From contig JAJZIN010000016.1 of assembly GCA_021810575.1 (NCBI GenBank), positions 1 through 13,568 on the forward strand: 13,568 nucleotides of DNA. The letters run 5' to 3'. The translations under genes and the position numbers were made by a program. Shown one piece after another: positions 6,485 to 13,468 of this stretch. Position 1 is the stretch's first letter, and every line of letters begins with the position of its first letter. The notes below the pieces were generated by a model. That model was not told the origin of the DNA, searched no databases, and saw only the letters and a list, made by a program, of their open reading frames with translations. The DNA comes from Thermoplasmata archaeon. GTDB taxonomy: Archaea > Thermoplasmatota > Thermoplasmata > Thermoplasmatales > Thermoplasmataceae.

Positions 6485-6844
6485 ATGAATAAGGAAGCAT
6501 GCATGATCCGTTACGGAAATGAGATAATCTGCGTGGATCCATCCATTCCCATATTTTCAACTCTTGGCAAGAAATATACAATACTCATAATGGGCACTCT
6601 CTCAGGAAGATCGGAAAAAGCTACATTCAATCAGATCAGAAAGAGTATTCCCGACGCAAGTGCAAGGGTCCTATCGATTCGACTGAAGGAGATGGAACAG
6701 AAGGATATTGTAAAGAGGGAAATGTATCAGAATCATGTCACATATTTTCTGACAGGTACCGGCATGAAGATCAAGGAAAGCCTCAAGCCATTCTTCAATG
6801 TGATGGCAGCCTTCCAAAATAATAAAGAAAATGGCAACCATTGA
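6485..6844 (+). CDS. HxlR-family winged-helix regulator
   Basis: A 119-residue DNA-binding protein of the HxlR group within the MarR-like winged-helix superfamily. The first helix and wing entry read SIPIFSTLGKKYTILIMGTL (20-39), matching the family's 'lgGKWTlLIL' segment. The recognition-helix region includes FNQIRKSIPDASARVLSIRLKEME (48-71), and the wing ends HVTYFLTGTG (84-93). C16 sits just ahead of helix 1, where HxlR proteins often have a conserved, sometimes redox-sensing cysteine; C6 is a second one. Length is typical. Leaderless translation from ATG 6485 is supported by the TATA spacing. It lies immediately before the rhamnose genes and divergent from the R-x4-H gene, either of which could be its target, though no operator was identified. 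Confidence 0.88.
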   Translation: MNKEACMIRYGNEIICVDPSIPIFSTLGKKYTILIMGTLSGRSEKATFNQIRKSIPDASARVLSIRLKEMEQKDIVKREMYQNHVTYFLTGTGMKIKESLKPFFNVMAAFQNNKENGNH

Positions 6845-6852
6845 TTATATAT
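6845..6852 (+). promoter_or_regulatory. TATA box of rmlA
   Basis: The element ttatatat begins right at the HxlR stop codon and is centred about 25 bases before ATG 6873. It supports a leaderless rmlA message and argues against the in-frame upstream ATG at 6831. Confidence 0.55.
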
Positions 6853-6872
6853 TAGTAAAATATACAAACATA

Positions 6873-7934
6873 ATGAAAGGCATCATCTTGCATGGCGGGA
6901 GTGGAACAAGGCTTCGACCCATAACTTATTCAGATGTAAAGCAACTTCTCATAGTCGCAGGGAAGCCCACAAGCGAATATGCCCTGATTGATATGCTCAA
7001 TTCAGGGATAACTGAAATTGCCATAGTCATTGGAAGCATCGGTGGAGAAGAGGTAAAGAGATATTATGGGGACGGCAGCAAATGGAACTGCAAGATAAAA
7101 TATATTTATCAGGAGAAACCTCTGGGAATCGCACATGCCATAGGCCTGTGCAGGAATTTTGTGGGTGACGATAAGTTTGTTGTCTATCTTGGTGATAATG
7201 TGATGCAGGATCATCTAGAAGAACCAAAGAAGGATTTTGAAAATGGAAAGTACGATGCATATCTGATGCTGGTCAATGTGAGAAATCCTGAAAAATTTGG
7301 TGTGTGCGAGATTAAGGACAATCGTATTATATCACTCGAGGAGAAGCCAAAAAATCCAAAGAGCAACCTGGCAGTTGCAGGAATATATTTCCTGACGCCT
7401 TCCATATTCAGATATATCGATATGTTGAAACCATCAGGCAGAGGAGAGTATGAAATAATGGAAGCTCTGCAGATATTGATTGAGAAGAACGGTAGATTAG
7501 GTTACAGAATAATCAGGGGATGGTTCAAAGATACCGGTACGGTGAAAGATTTTCTCGAATGCAACAGATTGATATTGGAAAACCTAGAGGATTATCCAGA
7601 TCCTTCAAAACCAAATCATTCCGGAAGGGTACATATCGGCAGTGGAACTGTGATAGATGAAAATACAAAGATCCTCGGGCCGTGCTTCATAGGGGATAAT
7701 GTTACTGTAAGGGAATCATATATTGGGCCGTACACCACAATTGGAAACAACTGTACAATTACAGGGGTTGAGATTGAAAATTCTGTTGTGATGGACAGGT
7801 GCAGCATAGAATTCGTTGACGGAAGAATCATATTTGAGAGTATTATAGGGCCATACTCCTTAATAAGATCAGGGTTTTCCAAAACACGAAGAACAAGTAT
7901 CATTACAGGGAGAGATTCAAGGATGGATATATGA
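6873..7934 (+). CDS. rmlA: Glucose-1-phosphate thymidylyltransferase (RmlA, long form)
   Basis: This 353-residue enzyme joins glucose-1-phosphate and dTTP to give dTDP-glucose, the first step to dTDP-L-rhamnose. The nucleotidyltransferase domain fills about residues 1-235: GGSGTRLRP (8-16), the K23-Q24 sugar-nucleotide region, QEKPLGIAHAI (80-90), LGDN (106-109) with the metal aspartate, EEKP (156-159) and WFKDTGT (217-223). About residues 250-345 form a left-handed beta-helix with hexapeptide-like repeats (IGSGTV, IGDNVT, IGPYTT, IGNNCT), which defines the archaeal long form, as opposed to the roughly 290-residue bacterial RmlA. The N-terminal LHGGSGT, with H in place of the bacterial A, is normal for archaeal versions. 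rmlD starts within its stop codon (ATGA), so the two are coupled. Confidence 0.93.
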   Translation: MKGIILHGGSGTRLRPITYSDVKQLLIVAGKPTSEYALIDMLNSGITEIAIVIGSIGGEEVKRYYGDGSKWNCKIKYIYQEKPLGIAHAIGLCRNFVGDDKFVVYLGDNVMQDHLEEPKKDFENGKYDAYLMLVNVRNPEKFGVCEIKDNRIISLEEKPKNPKSNLAVAGIYFLTPSIFRYIDMLKPSGRGEYEIMEALQILIEKNGRLGYRIIRGWFKDTGTVKDFLECNRLILENLEDYPDPSKPNHSGRVHIGSGTVIDENTKILGPCFIGDNVTVRESYIGPYTTIGNNCTITGVEIENSVVMDRCSIEFVDGRIIFESIIGPYSLIRSGFSKTRRTSIITGRDSRMDI

Positions 7935-8737
7935 ACACTCTGATAATTGGTGCAAACGGCCAGCTTGGTTCTGAATTATGCAAACTAATTCCGCACGCAA
8001 AGGTTATTGCGCATACGGATCTGGATATATCAGACTCTAGCTCATTGAAGAATAAGCTTGAAGAAGTTGAGCCGGAACTCATATTCAACTGCGCAGCTCT
8101 CACAAATGTGGATAAATGCCAGTCAGACAAGGATGCAGCCTATCATATCAATTCTGTCCCACCACAGGTCATCGCAGCATATTGCATTAAAAACAATGCC
8201 AGAGTGGTTCAATTTTCAACGGATTATGTATTCGATGGTGAGAAAGGAATGTACACAGAGGAAGATATACCGAACCCCATAAATTACTATGGCCTTTCGA
8301 AGCTCCTCGGAGATTTTGCCATATTTCCCTTAGAAAATAGCCTGATTATACGAACTTCAGGCGTATTTGGAGAAAAAATGAATTTTCCACGTTTTGTATA
8401 TTCCAGCTTGAAAGAAGGCAAGGATGTCGTTGCAGTAGATTCCTTTTATTCTCCAATAAATGCAAAAAATCTTGCAAAGGCATCTTTTGAACTGGAAATT
8501 AAGGGTTTGAATGGTATAATTAATATCGCAGGAGAGAGGGTATCCCGATATAATATGGCGTTGGAAATTGCCGATTTTTTTTCTCTGGATAAAACAATGG
8601 TAAAAAGATCCAAAAAAATGCCAAAGGGAATTGCAAGAAGGCCATTGGATTCCTCCCTGGATATAAGTAAGGCGAAGAGTCTTTTGGACTGGGACTTCTA
8701 TACGGTAGAATCAAACATATCTATCCTTGGCCATTAG
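7931..8737 (+). CDS. rmlD: dTDP-4-dehydrorhamnose reductase (RmlD)
   Basis: RmlD carries out the last step, reducing dTDP-4-dehydro-L-rhamnose to dTDP-L-rhamnose with NAD(P)H. The 268-residue protein is a short-chain dehydrogenase-like enzyme. It has the Rossmann glycine motif GANGQLG (7-13), D30/D32 on the second strand, NCAALTNVDKCQSD (53-66), STDYVFDG (96-103) with the catalytic threonine, and the Y120-x3-K124 pair in NYYGLSK. These residues and their order are those of RmlD rather than RmlB. It is slightly short against the roughly 280-300 residue norm. The ATG overlaps the rmlA stop by four bases. The gene precedes rmlC with a 33-base gap holding a new TATA box, so this block can be expressed as two units. 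Confidence 0.93.
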   Translation: MNTLIIGANGQLGSELCKLIPHAKVIAHTDLDISDSSSLKNKLEEVEPELIFNCAALTNVDKCQSDKDAAYHINSVPPQVIAAYCIKNNARVVQFSTDYVFDGEKGMYTEEDIPNPINYYGLSKLLGDFAIFPLENSLIIRTSGVFGEKMNFPRFVYSSLKEGKDVVAVDSFYSPINAKNLAKASFELEIKGLNGIINIAGERVSRYNMALEIADFFSLDKTMVKRSKKMPKGIARRPLDSSLDISKAKSLLDWDFYTVESNISILGH

Positions 8738-8742
8738 AACGA

Positions 8743-8750
8743 TTTATAAT
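8743..8750 (+). promoter_or_regulatory. TATA box of rmlC-rmlB
   Basis: The element tttataat, six bases after the rmlD stop, is centred 24-25 bases before the rmlC ATG at 8771. The same octamer appears at 10313-10320 before the DUF47 gene. It implies a separate leaderless transcript for rmlC and rmlB. Confidence 0.55.
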
Positions 8751-8770
8751 ATCCCCTGTTTTATGGAATC

Positions 8771-9325
8771 ATGCCCTTTGTTTTCGAAGACACATACATA
8801 CAGGGATTGAAGACAGTTCAAAGAAAACCATTTAAGGATTCCCGTGGATTTTTCACGGAATTTTATAAGGAATCCGAATTCGCTACTGCTGGTATAACAC
8901 AGAAATTTCACCAAGAGAATATTTCATTCTCCAAGAAGGGAGTCCTACGGGGGATGCATTATCAGTTGAAACCCTATAGACAGGGAAAGCTTGTAGGCGT
9001 TATACATGGAAAAATTCTGGATGTTGCTGTGGATATCAGAAGGAACTCACAAACCTTTGGCAAATATTTCAAAATTGAACTTTCCGGAGAAAACATGAAA
9101 TCCCTGTGGATTCCCGAGGGGTTTGCCCATGGATTCGCTGCCCTTGAGGATTCATATGTTATTTATAAAACAACATCTGAATATTCAGCAACGCATGAAA
9201 GAGGCATTGCATGGAATGATCCTGAAATAAGCATTGACTGGCCTGATGGAGATCATATTCTTTCAGAAAAGGATATGGCTTATCCTACACTCAAAGAGCA
9301 GATTCAGAAAGGTGATATTTTTTGA
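8771..9325 (+). CDS. rmlC: dTDP-4-dehydrorhamnose 3,5-epimerase (RmlC)
   Basis: RmlC epimerises dTDP-4-dehydro-6-deoxy-glucose at C3 and C5, the third step of the pathway. The 184-residue cupin matches family length. DSRGFFTEFY (23-32) and VLRGMHYQ (58-65) hold the substrate-contact arginine and catalytic base H63. VDIRRNSQTFG (87-97) follows, then WIPEGFAHGF (113-122) with H120 and Y132 in the VIYKTTSEYS segment (130-139), the expected general acid. GIAWNDPEISIDWP (145-158) is the standard C-terminal signature, with the aspartate that pairs with the catalytic histidine. No active-site residue is missing, so it should be active as a dimer. rmlB starts in its stop codon. Confidence 0.95.
   Translation: MPFVFEDTYIQGLKTVQRKPFKDSRGFFTEFYKESEFATAGITQKFHQENISFSKKGVLRGMHYQLKPYRQGKLVGVIHGKILDVAVDIRRNSQTFGKYFKIELSGENMKSLWIPEGFAHGFAALEDSYVIYKTTSEYSATHERGIAWNDPEISIDWPDGDHILSEKDMAYPTLKEQIQKGDIF
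9311..9316 (+). promoter_or_regulatory. Ribosome binding site that sets the TTG start of rmlB
   Basis: GGTGAT lies five bases before the TTG at 9322, within the last codons of rmlC. The next residues MKILVTGGSGFIG align with the family N-terminus, so the TTG is the true start despite being a rare codon for initiation. Confidence 0.75.
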
Positions 9326-10275
9326 AGATACTTGTCACAGGAGGTTCCGGTTTTATAGGTTCCAACTATATACAGCAGCGATTTGAGAAAGGCCATGATT
9401 TCGTCATCAATATGGATAAGGGAACATATGCTTCAAACCCATGGTATGAAAGATCTTTTCCGAAGGATAGGTACCAAAAGATTACAGATGATATCAATAA
9501 TATTATGAATTATGAAAAAGAACTTGAGAGTATAGAACTGATCGTGAATTTTGCAGCAGAATCCCATGTGGATAATTCCATAAGGGATTCATACAATTTT
9601 CTGATGAGCAATATTTTGGGTACACAGCGATTGCTGGAATTTGCAAGGAAACACGATATAAGATTCCATCAGATATCCACTGATGAGGTCTTTGGTTCAC
9701 TTGATCCTGATAGTTCAGATATGTTCACCCCTGAGAGATGTTACGATCCGAAGAATCCTTATTCGGCAACGAAAGCATCTGCCGATTTTCTTGCTAAATC
9801 ATATGTGAACACATATGGAATGAAAATAACCATAAGCAACTGCAGCAATAATTACGGAATGCACCAGCATCCGGAGAAGCTCATTCCTAAAACAATAATA
9901 AACGCATTCCATTCAAGGAAGATCCCGGTGTATGGAAACGGTGAGCAGATCCGGGACTGGATACACGTCAGGGATCATAATGAGGCGGTTGATTTCATCA
10001 TAGAAAAGGGAAAACCCGGAAATATCTATCTGATAGGTTCCAGAAATCAGCGAAGAAACATAGACGTTGTCAAAATGATCCTTAGTTTCATGAAAAGAAG
10101 CGAGGATCTGATAGAGTATGTAAAGGATAGGCCAGGGCATGACAGAAGATATGCAATGGATCCGACCACAACGGAATCACTTGGATGGCAATCGAAGATC
10201 AAATTCGAGGAAGGACTTAAAAACACTGTGGACCATTATGTGAAAAACATTTCTGTGTATGAAAAGATGCTCTGA
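9322..10275 (+). CDS. rmlB: dTDP-glucose 4,6-dehydratase (RmlB)
   Basis: RmlB oxidises, dehydrates and reduces dTDP-glucose to dTDP-4-dehydro-6-deoxy-glucose with bound NAD+, the second step. The 317-residue extended SDR protein has TGGSGFIGSN (6-15), the nucleotide-binding D32 in NMDKGTYASN, AAESHVDNSI (78-87) typical of the dTDP-glucose enzymes, STDEVFG (119-125) with the T120-D121-E122 catalytic trio, Y147-x3-K151 in NPYSATKAS, and GNGEQIRDWIHVRDH (205-219). It is a little shorter than the usual 330-350, with a short C-terminal substrate domain. MDKGTYAS replaces the commoner DKLTYAGN. Translation begins at TTG overlapping the rmlC stop (TTGA). With rmlA, rmlD and rmlC the dTDP-L-rhamnose pathway is complete in this window. 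Confidence 0.93.
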   Translation: MKILVTGGSGFIGSNYIQQRFEKGHDFVINMDKGTYASNPWYERSFPKDRYQKITDDINNIMNYEKELESIELIVNFAAESHVDNSIRDSYNFLMSNILGTQRLLEFARKHDIRFHQISTDEVFGSLDPDSSDMFTPERCYDPKNPYSATKASADFLAKSYVNTYGMKITISNCSNNYGMHQHPEKLIPKTIINAFHSRKIPVYGNGEQIRDWIHVRDHNEAVDFIIEKGKPGNIYLIGSRNQRRNIDVVKMILSFMKRSEDLIEYVKDRPGHDRRYAMDPTTTESLGWQSKIKFEEGLKNTVDHYVKNISVYEKML

Positions 10276-10312
10276 TATTTCTCTGTAATGAACAATGCAT
10301 TTACAACATGAT

Positions 10313-10320
10313 TTTATAAT
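10313..10320 (+). promoter_or_regulatory. TATA box of DUF47-pit operon
   Basis: The element tttataat, continuing into AT-rich sequence, is centred about 23 bases before ATG 10339. It supports that start over the internal ATG ten codons later and a leaderless mRNA. Confidence 0.5.
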
Positions 10321-10338
10321 AAATAAAAATTCACTGCG

Positions 10339-11019
10339 ATGGTAAATTACCATTTTTTAAAGAAGATTATGGTTATAGGGGAGCGGCAGTCACTGCTCTC
10401 CATGCAGAAATATATGGAAATAGGGGTGGAAAATTCCAAGCTTCTCATCGAGATATTCCAGAGGCCGGAAGATCCCCTTGAAGAGAGGATGAAACGTATC
10501 AGCGACAATGAGAAGAAAGCCGACGAAATCACGCTTGAACTGAAAAGGAATATCACATCGGGAGCTGTGGGTTCATCATTGATGGACAATTTTCTGAATC
10601 TGATTGAGACTTTTGATGATATCATTGACAGAACATACTGGGTATCCAGGGAGATGGGAAGAACAAAGGACAGCCTCATAGCCAATTTGTTCCACATCGA
10701 ACCGCTTGCAAATTTCTATTCCGGTTTCTGCACGATACTTCAGAAGAATGTTGAAGCCGTGCAGAAGGTGAATCAGATGCTTCAGGTGAGTGACATCGAG
10801 GAGGCAAAGAACATAAGGAAAGAAATAGAGAGTATGGAAGAGGAGGTCGATGAGATCAAGGATGGGATCATAGACAGGCTGTACCGAATATCAGAGAGTA
10901 TCAGTTATCTCACATTCAACCACGTTAATTCTGTTGTTCACACTTTAGACGATCTCCTTGATGACTGTGAGGATATTTCCGATCTTATCCTTAATACAAT
11001 GATGTCGGTTTCAAGATGA
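10339..11019 (+). CDS. DUF47/PhoU-like phosphate-transport accessory protein
   Basis: This 226-residue all-helical, soluble protein belongs to the DUF47 (TIGR00153, PhoU-like) family, whose genes regularly sit next to low-affinity phosphate permeases in archaea and bacteria. Recognisable parts are RISDNEKKADEITLELKRNI (53-72), corresponding to the family's 'E..aD....' helix; FLNLIETFDDIIDRTYWVSREM (86-107); EESIEEEVDEIK-like acid-rich helix near 165-178; and HVNSVVHTLDDLLDDCEDISDLIL (196-219), the conserved acidic C-terminal helix. The many D/E pairs on these helices are where PhoU proteins bind metal. Two three-helix bundles are expected. It overlaps the permease start by four bases (ATGA), so the two are made together. 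Function as gate or regulator of uptake is known only for the family in general. Confidence 0.88.
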   Translation: MVNYHFLKKIMVIGERQSLLSMQKYMEIGVENSKLLIEIFQRPEDPLEERMKRISDNEKKADEITLELKRNITSGAVGSSLMDNFLNLIETFDDIIDRTYWVSREMGRTKDSLIANLFHIEPLANFYSGFCTILQKNVEAVQKVNQMLQVSDIEEAKNIRKEIESMEEEVDEIKDGIIDRLYRISESISYLTFNHVNSVVHTLDDLLDDCEDISDLILNTMMSVSR

Positions 11020-11918
11020 TTCTTGAATACATCACCCTGGTGCTGATTGCCATTCTTTCCATGATCGTGTCAGGAAACAATCTTTCCGCAGCAGTCGGAA
11101 CTATCGTCGGCTCAAAGATCGTTTCGAGATATTTTGGCCTCTTGCTTGGTGCTGGAGGTTTTTCTCTCGGATTGATTATTGAGGGAAGATTTCTGTCCGA
11201 TTCCGTATTCAGAATAATGCCCGATGTTCCATATTACGTCGTTGTCGTTCTTGCCATATCCTTCGTTCTTTTCGCAGTGGCAACGTATTTCCATATTCCA
11301 CTGTCGCTGACAATGGCCATAGTGGGCATTTCACTGGGCGTATCATTGCGGGTGTCATTCACTCCCGATCTCATATATGTGTATCTGGTGATATCCGCAT
11401 GGGTTCTTGCCCCGATCCTGTCGATCATATCGTCCTTTTACCTTAACAGGAAGGTCACATCCTTAAGGATAAATGACGTGTGGCGCGCAGCTCGGCTCTA
11501 CAAGATTCTCCTTGTGGTGATATCGTTTCTCACAGCGTTCACACTGGGAGCAAATACCTTCGGCCTGCTGGCCGCCATGGGCCATGACAGCATTGTTATT
11601 ATTTCCGTGATGATTCTTGCCATATTTGCAGGGGCAATTTTCCTCAGCGGTGGTGTTATAAAAAGAGTGTCGCAGGATATTTTTGGAATGAGGTATGCAA
11701 ATGCATTCGTTTCCCTGCTGATCTCATCTGTTCTTGTGGAGGGGGCCACATTCTTTTCTCTTCCCCTGTCAAACACCCAGACCCTCACGTCAAGCGTGTT
11801 CGGTTCCGGCCTGTCGTATAACACAAAGGCAATCATGTCCAGGCCTTTCCTGCAGGTGGTTGCCATGTGGATCATATCGCCGCTCTTCGGAATGCTCCTG
11901 GGATTTCTGTTCGCGTAG
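11016..11918 (+). CDS. PiT-family inorganic phosphate transporter, altered motifs
   Basis: A 300-residue membrane protein with about ten hydrophobic helices, matching the PiT family (PF01384) that imports phosphate with H+ or Na+. The family carries two inverted repeats, each with a GAND-type signature. Here the first is VSGNNLSAAVGTIVGSK (18-34), where the signature aspartate is N22. The second is LGANTFGLLAA (177-187), with T181 in that place. GTIVGSK and the internal repeat shape are kept, so membership is secure, but the transport chemistry may differ. Another repeat-like mark is SNTQTLTSSVFGSGL (254-268), matching the family's 'P.S.tH' stretch near the end, here with PLSNTQ. It is shorter than many PiT proteins (320-400 or more) by loss of a central loop. 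The DUF47 partner is directly upstream and coupled. Confidence 0.85.
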   Translation: MILEYITLVLIAILSMIVSGNNLSAAVGTIVGSKIVSRYFGLLLGAGGFSLGLIIEGRFLSDSVFRIMPDVPYYVVVVLAISFVLFAVATYFHIPLSLTMAIVGISLGVSLRVSFTPDLIYVYLVISAWVLAPILSIISSFYLNRKVTSLRINDVWRAARLYKILLVVISFLTAFTLGANTFGLLAAMGHDSIVIISVMILAIFAGAIFLSGGVIKRVSQDIFGMRYANAFVSLLISSVLVEGATFFSLPLSNTQTLTSSVFGSGLSYNTKAIMSRPFLQVVAMWIISPLFGMLLGFLFA

Positions 11919-11920
11919 AT

Positions 11921-12628
11921 CTAAAAATCATAAAGAGTGGTCTTATACAGTTTCTCATAATATTTATAATAAAAGGACAGAAATGATCTGGATGAAGTTA
12001 ATGCATCGCTTCTCACTGAAAACTCTCCGTTGAATTCGATCATTATGTTTGAATCTATGGCAGTCCTGACATCATCCTGAATCATTCTGTAAAGATCATC
12101 ACCGTACACACCCAGGGACATATGCCTGCACTTTGTGTATATCTTTTCGGTAATTCTGTCCTTTGAATAATAGCGCTTTGTTCCGAGAACTGCCTTGAAA
12201 ATGAGGAACTTCTCGTATTGGGGCATATTCTCATAATAGGGAAAGGGATAAAGGGAGATGGAATCTTTCCGTTCATTGTTTTCACCGGAATCAGGGCACA
12301 CTATTGTGGCATCCGTCCTTTGAGTTGCCAGATTGCGCATCCCAACAAAGCAAACATATATGGCAGGGATCTCTGGCCTGTAGGAAAGGCTCTGGTACAT
12401 TCCATTTTCATCAATGAATCCTTTCCAGAGCATTTCCTTTCCGGATGACGTCACTGTATCAAGAATAAAATGATCCTCATGGTTTGAGAAATCCTTAATT
12501 CCGGTAGATTCCGACTGATCTGTATATAAGTTGGAAAATACATAGGAGATCAGATTGTGCAATTTTGTCCTGTTTCCCTCACTGGCCCTGAATCTGATCA
12601 GAACAGGATCATTAGCCAAGGAAAACAC
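11921..12628 (-). CDS. Unknown protein, second gene of a two-gene unit
   Basis: I do not recognise this 232-235-residue protein. It has no signal peptide or membrane helices. The N-terminal third (DPVLIRFRASEGNRTKLHNL) is mixed, a beta-rich centre includes PAIYVCFVGMRN, and the C-terminal half is helical and rich in tyrosine and charged residues, ending FYYKYYEKLYKTTLYDF. Three cysteines (93, 110 and 167) do not form an obvious metal site. The start is uncertain. GTG 12628 is the outermost codon, but TTG 12619 has GGGGTG six bases upstream and gives an 8-base overlap with the gene before it instead of 17. The stop lies two bases from the convergent pit stop. Overlap with the neighbour argues that they act together. 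Confidence 0.7.
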   Translation of the reverse strand: MFSLANDPVLIRFRASEGNRTKLHNLISYVFSNLYTDQSESTGIKDFSNHEDHFILDTVTSSGKEMLWKGFIDENGMYQSLSYRPEIPAIYVCFVGMRNLATQRTDATIVCPDSGENNERKDSISLYPFPYYENMPQYEKFLIFKAVLGTKRYYSKDRITEKIYTKCRHMSLGVYGDDLYRMIQDDVRTAIDSNIMIEFNGEFSVRSDALTSSRSFLSFYYKYYEKLYKTTLYDF

Positions 12629-13439
12629 CCCCTGCCTTCTCTATTATTTCAACGTGTTCAATCAATCCATTGAGACTAACCGGACCTACTGGCATAAGTG
12701 TCAGGTTATCATCATCGTAGAATAGGAGAAAGAGATCCTCAGAGAGGGATGTGGAATACACAACCCTGTTTCTATCTTTGCCCTTCCTTGACAGGTTGAT
12801 CCTGTTTCTTCCAAGACGTCCTATGATCTCGTTAAGCACATTCGAATCCAGTGAAAATTTCATCATTCTTTCCTTTCCCATTATTCTGTCGTCCTTCTGA
12901 TCCTGCATCACAATCTTTTCAAGATCAGATATTGCAAACTGAATGTAATCTGCGAGTTTTTCCCCAAAGGATGCTATCAGTTCCCTGCTGTTTGACCACA
13001 ATCTTGACATGGAATCAATGCCCATGTGCATATCATCCCTTATAAACATAGCATTCTGGAACGTGAAACCTCTATTCAGGATATTCCAGAAGAGATCAAA
13101 ACTGATAATGTCATCACTGGATGTTGAGGCGTGAAACAGATCACCCCCGGTGCCGATCATGTTCAGGGATCTTATGTAGAATCCAGATTCCTGGGCATCT
13201 GCCGCTATTTTTCTAAGGGCAGCCTCAGGCAGCCTCAAAAATGAACCGTGGTTCTCCCCTACCTTGCCCGTCCTCCTTGGCGTTATAATCTTGAGCCTTC
13301 CCTTGAGGGGAATGATGATGCTGTCCTCCTGCTCCCAGTCCCTGATTTCAGGATCGCCGTAGATGTACTTGAAGATGAAGCTGCCCTTCCTCTTGATCAC
13401 GTTTTCTTCCACAATCTGTCCAATGCCAGGGGTACTCAA
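12612..13439 (-). CDS. Unknown protein, first gene of a two-gene unit
   Basis: A soluble 275-residue protein with no family that I can name. It appears to have a beta-rich N-terminal region (FIFKYIYGDPEIRDWEQEDS, then IIIPLKGRLKIITPRR), a helical middle around RLWSNSRELIASFGEKLADYIQFAISDLEKIV (146-177), and a distinct C-terminal part (about 194-275) with FSLDSNVLNEIIGRLGRNRI followed by strands VVYSTS, LFLLFYDDDNLTLMPVGPV and a last helix. The layout suggests two domains. The only workable start is TTG 13439: upstream in-frame codons soon stop, and a TATA box lies 25 bases before it, which would make it a leaderless TTG message. The gene overlaps the next by 8-17 bases. It is probably restricted to this archaeal lineage; that is a guess from the lack of recognisable motifs. 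Confidence 0.7.
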   Translation of the reverse strand: MSTPGIGQIVEENVIKRKGSFIFKYIYGDPEIRDWEQEDSIIIPLKGRLKIITPRRTGKVGENHGSFLRLPEAALRKIAADAQESGFYIRSLNMIGTGGDLFHASTSSDDIISFDLFWNILNRGFTFQNAMFIRDDMHMGIDSMSRLWSNSRELIASFGEKLADYIQFAISDLEKIVMQDQKDDRIMGKERMMKFSLDSNVLNEIIGRLGRNRINLSRKGKDRNRVVYSTSLSEDLFLLFYDDDNLTLMPVGPVSLNGLIEHVEIIEKAGGVFLG

Positions 13440-13460
13440 TACATCTTTAATTGACAGAAC

Positions 13461-13468
13461 TATATATG
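13461..13468 (-). promoter_or_regulatory. TATA box of the unknown two-gene unit
   Basis: Minus-strand catatata is centred about 25 bases before the TTG at 13439. The remaining sequence to 13568 is AT-rich and shows no gene, only this promoter and possibly part of the upstream spacer. Confidence 0.5.

Noticed and set aside
6831..6872. ATG-started extension of RmlA overlapping the HxlR gene
   Set aside because: The family N-terminus is MKGIILHGG at 6873, and a TATA box lies 25 bases before that ATG.
11498..11875. Open frame of 125 residues antisense to pit
   Set aside because: It has no ribosome site or promoter and is fully covered by a membrane protein gene with clear family features.
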